The position numbers and the translations under genes are program-made. A model generated the notes under the pieces. It was not told the origin of the DNA, did not search any database, and saw only the letters and a program-made list of their open reading frames with translations. Shown here piece by piece: positions 15,040 to 22,940 of a stretch of 24,494 bases of DNA; the stretch's first letter is position 1; each line of letters begins with the position of its first letter. Origin of the DNA: Proteiniphilum sp. UBA4977 (GTDB lineage: Bacteria > Bacteroidota > Bacteroidia > Bacteroidales > Dysgonomonadaceae); NCBI GenBank assembly GCA_002398565.1, contig DGZP01000125.1, positions 87,362 to 111,855 of the forward strand, in the 5' to 3' direction.

Positions 15040-15590
15040 AATGCATCCTGTTTTATTCCGTCGTTTCCGAAAACCCCTACCCTGTTTTCTCTTTTCTGCA
15101 GGCAGTTCAGATAGACTTCCCGCAGTTGTCTCCTGGCCCTGGAAAGATTGTTTCGTACCGCTTCGGTGGCAATACCCGTGAACGCTGCAATTTCGTCCGT
15201 TTCATACCCCTCAATCTCTTTTAGCCGAAGTACTTTTCCTTGCAGTGGCGGTAGCGCGGCAATGATCCGGTGAATGAGGGCATGATCCTCTTTTATTTCC
15301 AACAACTCATCCGGAAGATGTGTCACCGCTTCGGCATGCTGCAGTTCTTCGAGGGGTTCCCCGGGATGTCTTCCCCTGATTTTGTCGATGCTGATATTTT
15401 TGGTCATTGTCACACAGTAGGCTTCCATGTTGTCCGGTTCACCCGATGTACGGCACCGGTGCCAGAGTTTCAGGCACACTTCCTGCACCACATCCTCCGC
15501 ATCTTCACTGTTTCGTGTGATACGCTTTGCGACGAGAAGTAATGCGGGTCGCAACTCGATGACGGTTCTTTTGTATGCAGCAATATTCAT
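15036..15590 (-). CDS. ECF-type RNA polymerase sigma-70 factor
   Basis: A 184-residue extracytoplasmic-function sigma factor. Region 2 is clear at about residues 25-45 (RNSEDAEDVVQEVCLKLWHR, contacting the core polymerase and -10 element). Region 4 is the C-terminal helix-turn-helix (LPPLQGKVLRLKEIEGYETDEIAAFTGI, then VRNNLSRARRQLREVY). No region 3 or C-terminal extension is present. It heads the unit sigma - membrane partner - exported protein - barrel, and the second gene overlaps it by 4 bases. The target promoters are unknown. No perfect housekeeping -7 element is seen in the 263 bases upstream, which would fit self-activation by its own sigma. Confidence 0.93.
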   Translation of the reverse strand: MNIAAYKRTVIELRPALLLVAKRITRNSEDAEDVVQEVCLKLWHRCRTSGEPDNMEAYCVTMTKNISIDKIRGRHPGEPLEELQHAEAVTHLPDELLEIKEDHALIHRIIAALPPLQGKVLRLKEIEGYETDEIAAFTGIATEAVRNNLSRARRQLREVYLNCLQKRENRVGVFGNDGIKQDAL

Positions 15591-15853
15591 TTCTACTTAT
15601 ACGACGTACATGAAGGAAAAACGTATCATCGGAATGAATTTTTTATTCCGGCAAATAACGATAACCTGCAAAAGAAGATGTGCAAATTTCAAGCTGAAGA
15701 GGTGTACAATTCCACCGCGTCACCTTACGAACGAGGAACCTGTACCCAGAAATAAAAAACCGGTATCGGGCGGAATCATACTGGTGGATGGTTACTCCGA
15801 GACCGAAGCCGCAGTAACAACTATACGCTGCTGAAAAGGGAATTTTGGGTAGT

Positions 15854-16195
15854 TCAAGCTTCTTTTGCCGCGCTGTAGTCTGGAAAAATTGCGAAGATGG
15901 AGCTGAAGCCCGAGATATCGAAAATCTCTTTTATTTGTGGTTGCATGGCAAAAATTTTAAGTACTCCTCCCTGTATCTTCACCTTCTTCTGGAGGGTCAA
16001 GAATATGCGTAACCCGGAGCTGCTGATATAGTCCAGCCCGCTGCAATCCAGATAGATGGTTGCATCTTTTTCGTTGTATAAATGTACGATACTGTTTTCA
16101 AACTCGTTGTAGTTGGTTGTGTCTACTCTTCCGCTTATTACAACCAGAAATTCCTCGTCTGTTTTCTCGATGGAAATATTCATATGGTTATTCAT
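15854..16195 (-). CDS. STAS-domain anti-sigma factor antagonist
   Basis: A 113-residue single STAS domain of the SpoIIAA/RsbV type, cytoplasmic. The core ATIYLDCSGLDYISSSGLRIFL (about 45-66) holds the phosphorylation loop. Ser59, in S-S-S-G, aligns with the serine phosphorylated in SpoIIAA. The unphosphorylated form normally binds and neutralises an anti-sigma kinase. Its start overlaps the stop of the SpoIIE-type phosphatase gene as ATGA, so the phosphatase is very likely the enzyme that dephosphorylates it. No switch kinase (HATPase_c) gene is in the window. An alternative start at Met5 is possible, but the overlap favours Met1. Confidence 0.93.
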   Translation of the reverse strand: MNNHMNISIEKTDEEFLVVISGRVDTTNYNEFENSIVHLYNEKDATIYLDCSGLDYISSSGLRIFLTLQKKVKIQGGVLKIFAMQPQIKEIFDISGFSSIFAIFPDYSAAKEA

Positions 16196-18132
16196 TTTAT
16201 TTTGTTTCCATTTTTACCCCTATAGGTGATACACATCATCGTGATGTCGTCTGACTGCATATGACCATTCACAAATTCTTTCACCGACTGTTTTACCCTG
16301 TCCGTCAATTCCTTTGGTGACTTGTCTCTGTTTTCAGTAAGCGCTTTCATAAGTGCAGCCTCACCAAAAAGGTTTTTGTCAGCATCTTCGGCTTCGGTGA
16401 TCCCATCGGTATAGAGAAATATCTGATCAGACGGATCCAATATCATCGTTTCATTGCAATAATCAATCTCCCCGAAGATTCCTACCGGGATTGCCTTGGT
16501 GTTCCTGAACATCAGCGGCTCCCGATCACAGTTCAACAATACCGGTGGGTTGTGTCCCGCGTTGCAGTATTGCAGTTCACCGGTTTGCAGGTTCAGGATG
16601 CCCACGAAGAGGGTAACGAACATGTTGGATTCGTTGTTGATGGTGAGCGTTTTGTTGACCGATTGCACAATCTCGGAGCAGCTCCTGTTTTTGTCAGACA
16701 TCGACCGGATCAAAGTGATCGTCACAGCCATAAACAGGGATGCGGGAACTCCTTTACCCGAGACATCGCCAATTGCAAAGCAGAAATGGTCGTCACCAAT
16801 GGGAAAGAAATCATAGAGATCACCTCCTACTTCCGTGGCCGACTCCAATGAGGCGTAAAGTCCTATTTCAGGCAGGTTGGGAAACGGTGGAAAAATGTGG
16901 GGGATCATGTCAATCTGAATGCCTCTGGCAATACGCAGCTCGCTTTCAATCTTCTCCTTTGCCGAAGTGGTCTCCTTCAGGTCAGCAATATAATTCGCCA
17001 GCTCCTCCTGCATATACCGGAACGAGTCGTGCAGCTCCTTCATTTCATGGTTTTCCTCCACTACTGGCAGTTCAGTGTCGAAATTACCTCCTGCGATGTT
17101 GCGTGCCGCTTTGGCAAACCTGGAGAGAGGCCTTATCTGCCGGTTGATGATGCGGATGGTGACAATAGTCAGCAGAGTCAGTGCCATCACGGAGAGCAGA
17201 AAGATCATAATGTTTAGGCTCCTGAGTCCGGCATACATTTCCCTGTGGGGATACACCACCCCAAGCGACCATTTAGAGGAGGGAATTTTGGTGTGATAAA
17301 TCCACACGTTTCCCATCTCCTTCAGGTTGACATTCGAGAGTTTACTTTCCCCACCGATCATATCTCGACCTATCTCTCTTATTACCGGCTCATTAACCTC
17401 TTTTGCATAGGTAAATATTGTCTGGTTCATGATGTGCGACGCATTGGGATGGGTCACGTATACTCCGTTTCCAGAAATGAGAAAAGCATATCCCGTTTCA
17501 AATATTTTTACGGAGTTCACAATCTCGGTAAGCCATTCAAGCGAAATATCGATGGTGATAATTCCTGTGAACACCCTGCTGTTATTGGTGTTCGTATAAA
17601 AAGGGACCGAGTAGGTGGTCATCAGAACCCCTCCTCCCCCCTCGTCGAAATAGGGTTCCGACCAGTATGGCTTCCTCAGTAGCGCCGGGATCTGATACCA
17701 GTCCATGATGAAGTAATTATATGCAGGCGACCAGAGGTCACGGTTCAGGATTTCATCACCGCTGCGGTAAGCATAGGGTGCAAAGGCATATCGCTCTTGC
17801 GAAAACAAATAAGGTTCAAAGGCGATTGCAGCGGCAAAAACCGACTTATTATTACGCACCAGCTGCCTTAAAAAAGCATAGATTGAATCCCGGGAGAGTG
17901 TGTTGTTTTCGATGATCCAAGCCAGGTTTCCGGGAATCATCTCCGCCGGGTTAATGATCTCTTCAATCTTATAAACAGTGCTTTCGGCCAGGTGTATGGC
18001 ATTTTCCCGACTCTCTCTTTCGATAGTTTTCCGGGCAAAAAGATAATAGATGGTGAAGATTGATCCCCCCAGTATAAAGCAAAAAAGAAGAACGCGGACA
18101 ATTATTTTAAAAGAGAGCCTGTTCCGATTCAT
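16192..18132 (-). CDS. Cache-HAMP-SpoIIE (PP2C) sensor phosphatase
   Basis: A 646-residue inner-membrane receptor phosphatase. TM1 is about residues 9-33. An extracytoplasmic dCache-type sensor follows (about 40-300, with WYQIPALLRKPYWSEPYFDEGGGG, GIITIDISLEWL and GYAFLISGNGVYVTHP). TM2 is about 306-328 and a HAMP domain about 329-380. After a coiled linker (KEKIESELRIARGIQIDMIP) comes a SpoIIE/PP2C domain (about 400-640). Metal-binding aspartates are visible in GGDLYDFF (Asp438) and GDVSGKGVPA (Asp456), plus LYTDGITEAED near the C-terminus. It should dephosphorylate the STAS protein encoded immediately after it when the Cache domain binds a ligand. A substrate-binding protein is encoded 63 bases upstream. 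This is an RsbU-like architecture. Confidence 0.93.
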   Translation of the reverse strand: MNRNRLSFKIIVRVLLFCFILGGSIFTIYYLFARKTIERESRENAIHLAESTVYKIEEIINPAEMIPGNLAWIIENNTLSRDSIYAFLRQLVRNNKSVFAAAIAFEPYLFSQERYAFAPYAYRSGDEILNRDLWSPAYNYFIMDWYQIPALLRKPYWSEPYFDEGGGGVLMTTYSVPFYTNTNNSRVFTGIITIDISLEWLTEIVNSVKIFETGYAFLISGNGVYVTHPNASHIMNQTIFTYAKEVNEPVIREIGRDMIGGESKLSNVNLKEMGNVWIYHTKIPSSKWSLGVVYPHREMYAGLRSLNIMIFLLSVMALTLLTIVTIRIINRQIRPLSRFAKAARNIAGGNFDTELPVVEENHEMKELHDSFRYMQEELANYIADLKETTSAKEKIESELRIARGIQIDMIPHIFPPFPNLPEIGLYASLESATEVGGDLYDFFPIGDDHFCFAIGDVSGKGVPASLFMAVTITLIRSMSDKNRSCSEIVQSVNKTLTINNESNMFVTLFVGILNLQTGELQYCNAGHNPPVLLNCDREPLMFRNTKAIPVGIFGEIDYCNETMILDPSDQIFLYTDGITEAEDADKNLFGEAALMKALTENRDKSPKELTDRVKQSVKEFVNGHMQSDDITMMCITYRGKNGNKIK

Positions 18133-18195
18133 CTCTATTTTTGATATTTTATTTTCTTTCCCTGTCTATTTTCATGGCCAGACATGCGGCAATGA

Positions 18196-19224
18196 TTATT
18201 TTAGACCCTTGGCCGATGGATGGTAAAATTGCTCATATCCGAAGGTCTGATATCCTTGCGTTCCCTTTGCCATTTTGAAAACCTCCATCGCCCTTTCGAA
18301 ATCCAATTTCAACAATTGTCCCTTCATCACCTTTTTCTTTCCCGGTTCCATCATCGCCAGCACTTTTTCAAGCATCCAACGTTGGTGTACCCTGTTGTTT
18401 GGCAGATGCGCCTTATTCATTTCCCCAATCACCAGATCCAGGGCATACTCCCGATGTTCACTGGCGTACTCCCATCCTTTCAATGTAGCCTTCAAAAAAC
18501 CGGCATACGCGCTTCCCTTGCTTTTAAGCGACTCTTCCATGCAATAGATCCCATCTTCCGGAATATCCAGATTGAAGTCGGAAAAGAAGAAGGTGTTCAA
18601 CTCATCCTCATCAATTCCACAGTTATTAATCTGGTCATATTCGTTGTAATACATGACCAATAGCGCATCTACCCCGTCCATAAGAAAGAGGTTTACTGTT
18701 TGCAATATCCTGATAAGATCCATCTTGATACCGTGCTCCTGCATAAAAGCAAGAGGTACATCTTCGAAACCGTTGCTCCAGATTCCCAGCTTTTTGGTAT
18801 GTAGTTTTTGGTATGTATCAATGCCGCTCTTCCTTTTGGTTACTATCATCAGTGAGGAATGCTGGGAGAGCTGACCGATATTTACCAGGGGAACACCGTT
18901 TGCCCGTTGTTCTATGGCATCGAGCATAAAGGAGGAAACAATATCGGCATCTCCATTCTTTAATAAATCCAGAGAAGCGATGTTTGCGGTTGAGTGAACG
19001 ATATCCACGTCAAGTCCATTATCCTTGTAAAACCCCTGATCCACAGCCACATAATAGCCTGCAAACTGGGCTTGCGGAATCCAGTGAGGAGTAAAGATCA
19101 ACTTTCCGTTTTGTGCCAGAGAGTTATTCCAACCAAGTAACAAAAGCATCATTCCCATCAGTGGGGCAAAACACTGATCGCAAAATTTAACGCGTTTCAA
19201 TTCGGGATATATCAGATTAATCAA
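18196..19224 (-). CDS. NMT1/THI5-like periplasmic substrate-binding protein
   Basis: A 342-residue periplasmic binding protein of the NMT1/THI5/SsuA type. The N-terminus has a hydrophobic signal (about residues 19-38, ending SLAQ). The mature protein begins GKLIFTPHWIPQAQFAGYYVAVDQGFYKDNGLDVDIVHS, the classic family opening. No CCCFC motif of eukaryotic THI5 is present. The family usually delivers pyrimidine, taurine or nitrate-like ligands to an ABC importer, but no permease or ATPase gene is nearby. Instead it directly precedes a Cache-type sensor phosphatase, which suggests a ligand-presenting sensory role. The ligand is unknown. The start could lie a few codons inside the listed ATG, since the basic region before the hydrophobic core is long. 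Confidence 0.85.
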   Translation of the reverse strand: MINLIYPELKRVKFCDQCFAPLMGMMLLLLGWNNSLAQNGKLIFTPHWIPQAQFAGYYVAVDQGFYKDNGLDVDIVHSTANIASLDLLKNGDADIVSSFMLDAIEQRANGVPLVNIGQLSQHSSLMIVTKRKSGIDTYQKLHTKKLGIWSNGFEDVPLAFMQEHGIKMDLIRILQTVNLFLMDGVDALLVMYYNEYDQINNCGIDEDELNTFFFSDFNLDIPEDGIYCMEESLKSKGSAYAGFLKATLKGWEYASEHREYALDLVIGEMNKAHLPNNRVHQRWMLEKVLAMMEPGKKKVMKGQLLKLDFERAMEVFKMAKGTQGYQTFGYEQFYHPSAKGLK

Positions 19225-19243
19225 AAAATATGTTCCAACCTTG

Positions 19244-19251
19244 CAAATTTA
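19244..19251 (-). promoter_or_regulatory. Candidate -7 element for the SBP-phosphatase-STAS operon
   Basis: The minus strand reads TAAATTTG, a perfect TAnnTTTG. No clear -33 TTTG lies 19-21 bases upstream; the sequence there is AT-rich. The predicted leader would be only about 14 bases long, which lowers confidence. Confidence 0.3.
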
Positions 19252-19325
19252 CAGACAATTTTGAATTATATATTTTTTTGTTATTATTTCAAAGAATGCA
19301 TGCAAAAACCCTTCCTGCTACCATT

Positions 19326-20120
19326 TTAACGGGTATACACCGGTCGCATCCATTTTTCAGGAGCCTCATGCAGGCTTACCGCAGCCCAGCGAATCCCCCG
19401 CTGCATGATCTCAAGCGCTTCGGTCACCTCGAAATCTTTGGCTACATGTCCCAGCGAAGAGTAAAAGACCCGTCCCTTACCATACATTTTTTTCCAGGCT
19501 ACCGGTATGATGGCTCCCTCAATCCAGGGAGCATGTTCACCACCAAAGGTTGTCGTGGCCAGCACCTTCACGTTGGGGTCCACATGCATGTAGTACTGTT
19601 CTGAATTCATGTGGAAATTCTTTAGGCCCTTTGTTATGTTATCCTCGTGATCAGTGATGTTTACATCGTAATGGATCACACCTCCAGGATGCGCCACCCA
19701 CTGGCCGCCCACCATGAACTGAAACTCCACGTTGTTCCGGAATGCATCACCGATGCCACCGTGCCAGCCGGCCAGCCCCACACCCCGCTTCACAGCCGAA
19801 AGCAGTCCTTTCTCCTGTTCCTTGGTGATGGTACCCATGGTCCATATCTGCACCACCAGGTCGAGGCTGTTCATCAGCGTGCTGTCGGTATAGACATCCA
19901 GATTGTCGCTTACCACCACCTCAGCTCCTTCCGACCGCATCCAGGGCACAAATATATCACGTGTCTGCTTCGGCTCATGTCCATCCCATCCCCCGTGGAC
20001 AAACAGTACTTTCTTCCCTTTCAGGGAGTGATCGCTTTGTTGCGCCATCAGTGAAGAAGAGATTATCGGTGTCATCATCAGCAGGAAACAGTAAATGATA
20101 TTTTTTTTGTCGATATGCAT
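19326..20120 (-). CDS. Exported ThuA-domain protein
   Basis: A 264-residue protein with a signal peptide (about residues 8-26, IIYCFLLMMTPIISSSLMAQ) followed by one ThuA domain, a class I glutamine-amidotransferase-like flavodoxin-type fold. The fold starts at KGKKVLFVHGGWDGHEPKQT. GLAGWHGGIGDAFRNN and MVGGQWVAHPGG are typical ThuA segments, and the C-terminus has GRVFYSSLGHV. ThuA proteins are tied to trehalose and other sugar or ketosugar utilisation, but their reaction remains poorly defined. It follows the Gfo/Idh/MocA gene by 55 bases on the same strand and both are exported, so they probably act on the same carbohydrate outside the cytoplasm. Confidence 0.87.
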   Translation of the reverse strand: MHIDKKNIIYCFLLMMTPIISSSLMAQQSDHSLKGKKVLFVHGGWDGHEPKQTRDIFVPWMRSEGAEVVVSDNLDVYTDSTLMNSLDLVVQIWTMGTITKEQEKGLLSAVKRGVGLAGWHGGIGDAFRNNVEFQFMVGGQWVAHPGGVIHYDVNITDHEDNITKGLKNFHMNSEQYYMHVDPNVKVLATTTFGGEHAPWIEGAIIPVAWKKMYGKGRVFYSSLGHVAKDFEVTEALEIMQRGIRWAAVSLHEAPEKWMRPVYTR

Positions 20121-20175
20121 AATGTAAAATATTTTCCGGTGTCAGTATTTCATTATTTCACAAATGAGCGCAGGC

Positions 20176-21525
20176 TCACAATTCCCAATAGGGAAGCCTA
20201 TAGGGCTCCCTGTAGTCATAGTGATATAACCTGTGGGCTTTTGCCTCCTTGTCGTCCCCGAAGCTCAATGTCACCGGGTCCCATTTTACCGGTCTGTTTA
20301 ATTCAGTGGCAATGTTGATCAGGCAACAGAGGATGTTGGTGCTGCAGCCGGCTTCCACCGGAGCAATGGGGTTCAGGCGCGTGCGCATGGCATCCAGAAA
20401 GTCCTGCATATGGGGTGCGCTCACCTCAAACGAACCTGCTGCGATCTCCTGCTCCGTTTTTTTCAGTAACGAGGGATCGGAACATTCAATGTAGCCCCGT
20501 GCTACCTTTATCCATCCATTGGTGCCGATAAACTGTATACCCTTGTCGTCCGGCTTGTCGTCGCGGAAAGGCTGTTCCGTCATTACAACGCCGTTCGCAT
20601 ATTTCAGTGTGGTATATTTCGTTCCATTATATCCTGCGGGGATGTATTCTACCGGGCCGGTACCATCAAGCCCCATCGCCCATTGTGCAATATCGAAATG
20701 ATGTGCTCCCCAGTCGCCCGTGTACCCGTTGCCCGTCTCCCGATAATAGCGCCAGGTAGCCCATTCTCCTTTTTCTTTGTAATCGGGTGGAGCAATGGGT
20801 GGGCACATGGCAGGGTTATAATGCACCTTTGGGTTGTTCAGCGGTCCCAGCCACATTCTAAAGTTCAGGTTCGAGGGAACCGGTACCTCCGGTAAATCGA
20901 AAGGTTTCGGTGGTTCCCCGATACGTACATATATTTTTTCAATGTGGCCAATTTTGCCTTCCAGTACCAGGGCGACTGCCTTTTGAAATTCTGCGCTTGA
21001 ACGTTGCTGGCTCCCCACCTGAAATACCCGCTTATGTTTTCTCGCAGCTTCCACCATGGCCAGACTTTCCGTTATGGTATACGATAGTGGCTTCTGGCAA
21101 TACACATCTTTTCCCGACTGACAGGCGTGGATGGCCGTGAGGGCATGCCAATGATCGGGTGTGGCAATGGAAACTGCGTCAATGTCCTTTCGTTCCAGCA
21201 GATCCTCATAAAACTCGTAGGTGTTGCATTTCAATGGTAGGCTGTTTTTTTCCTGCCACTCTTTGACCACGTTCCTGAAGCGATCGTTCTTTATAGAATC
21301 CACATCGCTACCTGCTACTACCTGCACGCCACTGCATCTGGAAAAAGCCTGAAAATCGCTGATTCCCTGTCGTCCCAGTCCAATAAAGCCCAGGTTAATT
21401 CTGTCACTCGGTGCAATCCTTACCCCATTTATGGCCCAGGAAGGTAAAATAGTCAATCCTGTCAATCCCAGCGCCGACAGGCCCAGGAACTCTCTCCGTG
21501 TTACTTTATTCGATTTGTGTTTCAT
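20176..21525 (-). CDS. Tat-exported Gfo/Idh/MocA-family oxidoreductase
   Basis: A 449-residue NAD(P)-dependent sugar-oxidoreductase-like protein. A twin-arginine signal, TRREFLGL (residues 9-16), precedes a hydrophobic stretch ending near residue 31, so export would be in folded, cofactor-loaded form. A Rossmann motif, GFIGLGRQG (about 46-54), follows. The usual EKP motif appears as CQKPLS with Lys145. GDWGAHHFDIAQWAMGLD in the C-terminal half probably supplies the catalytic His/Asp site. The C-terminal tail (EPYRLPYWEL) is typical of exported Bacteroidota members. Its partner is the ThuA gene 55 bases downstream. Likely work is redox interconversion of a sugar or sugar acid, or NAD-recycled glycoside cleavage, which some exported family members perform. 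The substrate is not readable. Confidence 0.88.
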   Translation of the reverse strand: MKHKSNKVTRREFLGLSALGLTGLTILPSWAINGVRIAPSDRINLGFIGLGRQGISDFQAFSRCSGVQVVAGSDVDSIKNDRFRNVVKEWQEKNSLPLKCNTYEFYEDLLERKDIDAVSIATPDHWHALTAIHACQSGKDVYCQKPLSYTITESLAMVEAARKHKRVFQVGSQQRSSAEFQKAVALVLEGKIGHIEKIYVRIGEPPKPFDLPEVPVPSNLNFRMWLGPLNNPKVHYNPAMCPPIAPPDYKEKGEWATWRYYRETGNGYTGDWGAHHFDIAQWAMGLDGTGPVEYIPAGYNGTKYTTLKYANGVVMTEQPFRDDKPDDKGIQFIGTNGWIKVARGYIECSDPSLLKKTEQEIAAGSFEVSAPHMQDFLDAMRTRLNPIAPVEAGCSTNILCCLINIATELNRPVKWDPVTLSFGDDKEAKAHRLYHYDYREPYRLPYWEL

Positions 21526-21545
21526 ATGATTAAAAATATTATTTT

Positions 21546-21553
21546 CAAAGGTA
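21546..21553 (-). promoter_or_regulatory. Predicted promoter (-7) of the Gfo/Idh-ThuA operon
   Basis: The minus strand reads TACCTTTG, a perfect TAnnTTTG, about 21 bases before the start codon. The -33 box is not recognisable. The upstream region contains the short duplicated coding fragment at 21571-21639. Confidence 0.4.
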
Positions 21554-21570
21554 TCATAAGGAACTCGCCT

Positions 21571-21639
21571 TTAATCATCACCTTGAGTGTAATGATTGTT
21601 GACTACGTCTATTACTTCGTAATTCATGCTCGTTTCATA
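21571..21639 (-). other. Short ORF fragment with a duplicated 5' end
   Basis: On the minus strand an ATG at 21627 opens an 18-codon frame, MNYEVIDVVNNHYTQGDD, ending at a TAA (21573-21571). Without the ATG limit the same frame is open further upstream and reads ...DSIQFIRKYETSMNY. The segment 21620-21639 is identical, in inverted orientation, to the last 20 bases of the window. It may be a truncated relic of a gene whose other copy begins at the window edge. No function can be assigned, and a non-coding repeat is equally possible. Confidence 0.35.
21620..21639 (-). repeat. 20-bp repeat, copy 1 (inverted relative to 24475-24494)
   Basis: The plus strand reads TAATTCATGCTCGTTTCATA. Its exact reverse complement occupies 24475-24494. 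A shorter 13-base match, TATGAAACGAGCA, occurs again on the minus strand at 14580-14568. A 20-base perfect match is not expected by chance in a window of this size. Confidence 0.8.
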
Positions 21640-21758
21640 CTTCCGGATAAACTGTATAGAGTCACTGTTTGGAGAAAATAATTAAATTGAATCATTCTAA
21701 ATTTTATAAACAGGTGAAAGATTTGGCTTCTTTCAGAACAATTTGTTGATATGACATT

Positions 21759-21766
21759 TACATTTG
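21759..21766 (+). promoter_or_regulatory. Predicted promoter (-7) of the DUF2231-rubrerythrin operon
   Basis: TACATTTG is a perfect TAnnTTTG, 42 bases before the ATG at 21808. The nearest TTTG (21742-21745) is only 13 bases upstream, too close for a standard -33 box, so the -33 element is unclear. Confidence 0.45.
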
Positions 21767-21807
21767 TAAGAATTTAAAGAAAAAAGTTTAATTAAAAATC
21801 GCTGACT

Positions 21808-22239
21808 ATGTTTACACTATCACATCTGCATCCTATGTTGGTGCATTTCCCCATTGCTTTAATTGCAACCGGTTTTTTGCTGGAACTTGTTTATCTTTTT
21901 TGCAAAAAAGAGGTATGTCTTACCAAAGCCGGATATTATTTGCTGATACTTGGTGCTTTGTCTTCCGTAATCACTTGGTTGTCAGGTATTTTGTTTACTT
22001 CAGAAATGGAAGGAACAGCAGGACAGGTACGCGAAACACATGAGTTGATGGCAACAGTGACTGTTGTGTTGCTGATCATCGCTGCTGCTATCCGCATGTA
22101 TGTTGTTGTTAAAAAGAAAGATAATGACAAAAAGCTGAAAAACATTGCTTTTGTTGTGTATGCTTTGGCTACAATCAGTGTAATGATTACCGGTTTTTTC
22201 GGAGGAACACTTGTATATAATTATATGATGCCACTTTAA
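21808..22239 (+). CDS. DUF2231-family four-helix membrane protein
   Basis: A 143-residue inner-membrane protein with four predicted helices (about 12-31, 42-62, 80-98 and 112-135). The opening HPMLVHFPIALIATGFLLEL is the DUF2231 signature: a conserved HP...VHFP pair of histidines at the membrane edge, possibly ligating heme or metal. The HE in RETHELMA, before helix 3, is also typical. The family's function is not established; members often occur with redox or cytochrome-like proteins. It is 26 bases upstream of an exported rubrerythrin in the same direction, so the two likely form an operon with a shared oxidative-stress or redox role. That role is inferred from context. Confidence 0.85.
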   Translation: MFTLSHLHPMLVHFPIALIATGFLLELVYLFCKKEVCLTKAGYYLLILGALSSVITWLSGILFTSEMEGTAGQVRETHELMATVTVVLLIIAAAIRMYVVVKKKDNDKKLKNIAFVVYALATISVMITGFFGGTLVYNYMMPL

Positions 22240-22265
22240 TGTTTAATTTTTAAAAGAATGATGAG

Positions 22266-22880
22266 ATGAAAAAGTATTTGTATGTTATGTTGTCTCTCGG
22301 AGTATTGTTTATGTTAGTAAGTTGCGCCCAGAAGCCTGTTAAGACGATTGAGAATCTGAAAGAGGGTATCAAGGGTGAAACGACGGCAAGTGCCAAATAT
22401 GCCGCTTTTGCAGAAAAAGCCCGGGAAGAAGGAAACGATACCGTCGCCATTTTTTTCGATGCAGCATCAAAGGCTGAAGCCATACATGCTGCCAATCACA
22501 CCAAGGTGTTGGAAAAACTGGGAGAAAAACTGGAAGCTTTCACGCCCCAATTTGAAGTAAAGACAACAGTCGAAAACCTACAGGCTGCCATCGACGGGGA
22601 AAACTATGAGGAAACGGTCATGTATCCTGGATTTATTAAGGATGCGGAGGCCGAAAAAGTACCTGATGCCATCAAATCGTTTACATGGGCAATGGATACG
22701 GAAAAGAAGCACGAAATATTCTACAAAGAAGCCCTCGCTGCTCTACAGACAGGTAATGAAAGTACGTTGCCAGCGGGTTATGAGGTTTGCCCTGTTTGCG
22801 GAAATACCTATGCGGAAGGCAATGTGGATGAAAAATGTGCTTTTTGCCAAACACCGCGTGATAAATTCGAAAAGATCTAA
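22266..22880 (+). CDS. Exported lipoprotein rubrerythrin
   Basis: A 204-residue diiron peroxidase-like protein. The N-terminus is a type II signal, MKKYLYVML...LVSC, with lipidation at Cys20, so the enzyme is probably anchored in the periplasm or outer membrane, unlike cytoplasmic rubrerythrins. All seven diiron ligands align by spacing: Glu38, Glu71, His74, Glu112, Glu115, Glu146 and His149. The C-terminal rubredoxin-like iron site has CPVCG (Cys175, Cys178) and CAFC (Cys191, Cys194). Rubrerythrin reduces hydrogen peroxide to water with electrons passing through the rubredoxin domain. The electron donor outside the cytoplasm is unknown; the DUF2231 membrane protein encoded 26 bases upstream is a candidate partner. 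The enzyme family is secure, and the location rests on the signal sequence. Confidence 0.92.
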   Translation: MKKYLYVMLSLGVLFMLVSCAQKPVKTIENLKEGIKGETTASAKYAAFAEKAREEGNDTVAIFFDAASKAEAIHAANHTKVLEKLGEKLEAFTPQFEVKTTVENLQAAIDGENYEETVMYPGFIKDAEAEKVPDAIKSFTWAMDTEKKHEIFYKEALAALQTGNESTLPAGYEVCPVCGNTYAEGNVDEKCAFCQTPRDKFEKI

Positions 22881-22940
22881 CTACACATTCAGCACGATAC
22901 GCGATCTCCGGCACAAGCAGCCGTGATTTTCATGCGGGAT

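Noticed and set aside
15630..15650. Inverted repeat CGGAAT-N9-ATTCCG between the STAS and ECF sigma genes, considered as a terminator or operator.
   Set aside because: The stem is only 6 bp, has no T-run on the minus strand, and is over 200 bases from the STAS stop. It is too weak to call.
22874..22915. AGATC...GATCT pairing after the rubrerythrin stop, considered as a terminator.
   Set aside because: A 5-bp stem with a loop of about 30 bases and no T-run is not a credible terminator.
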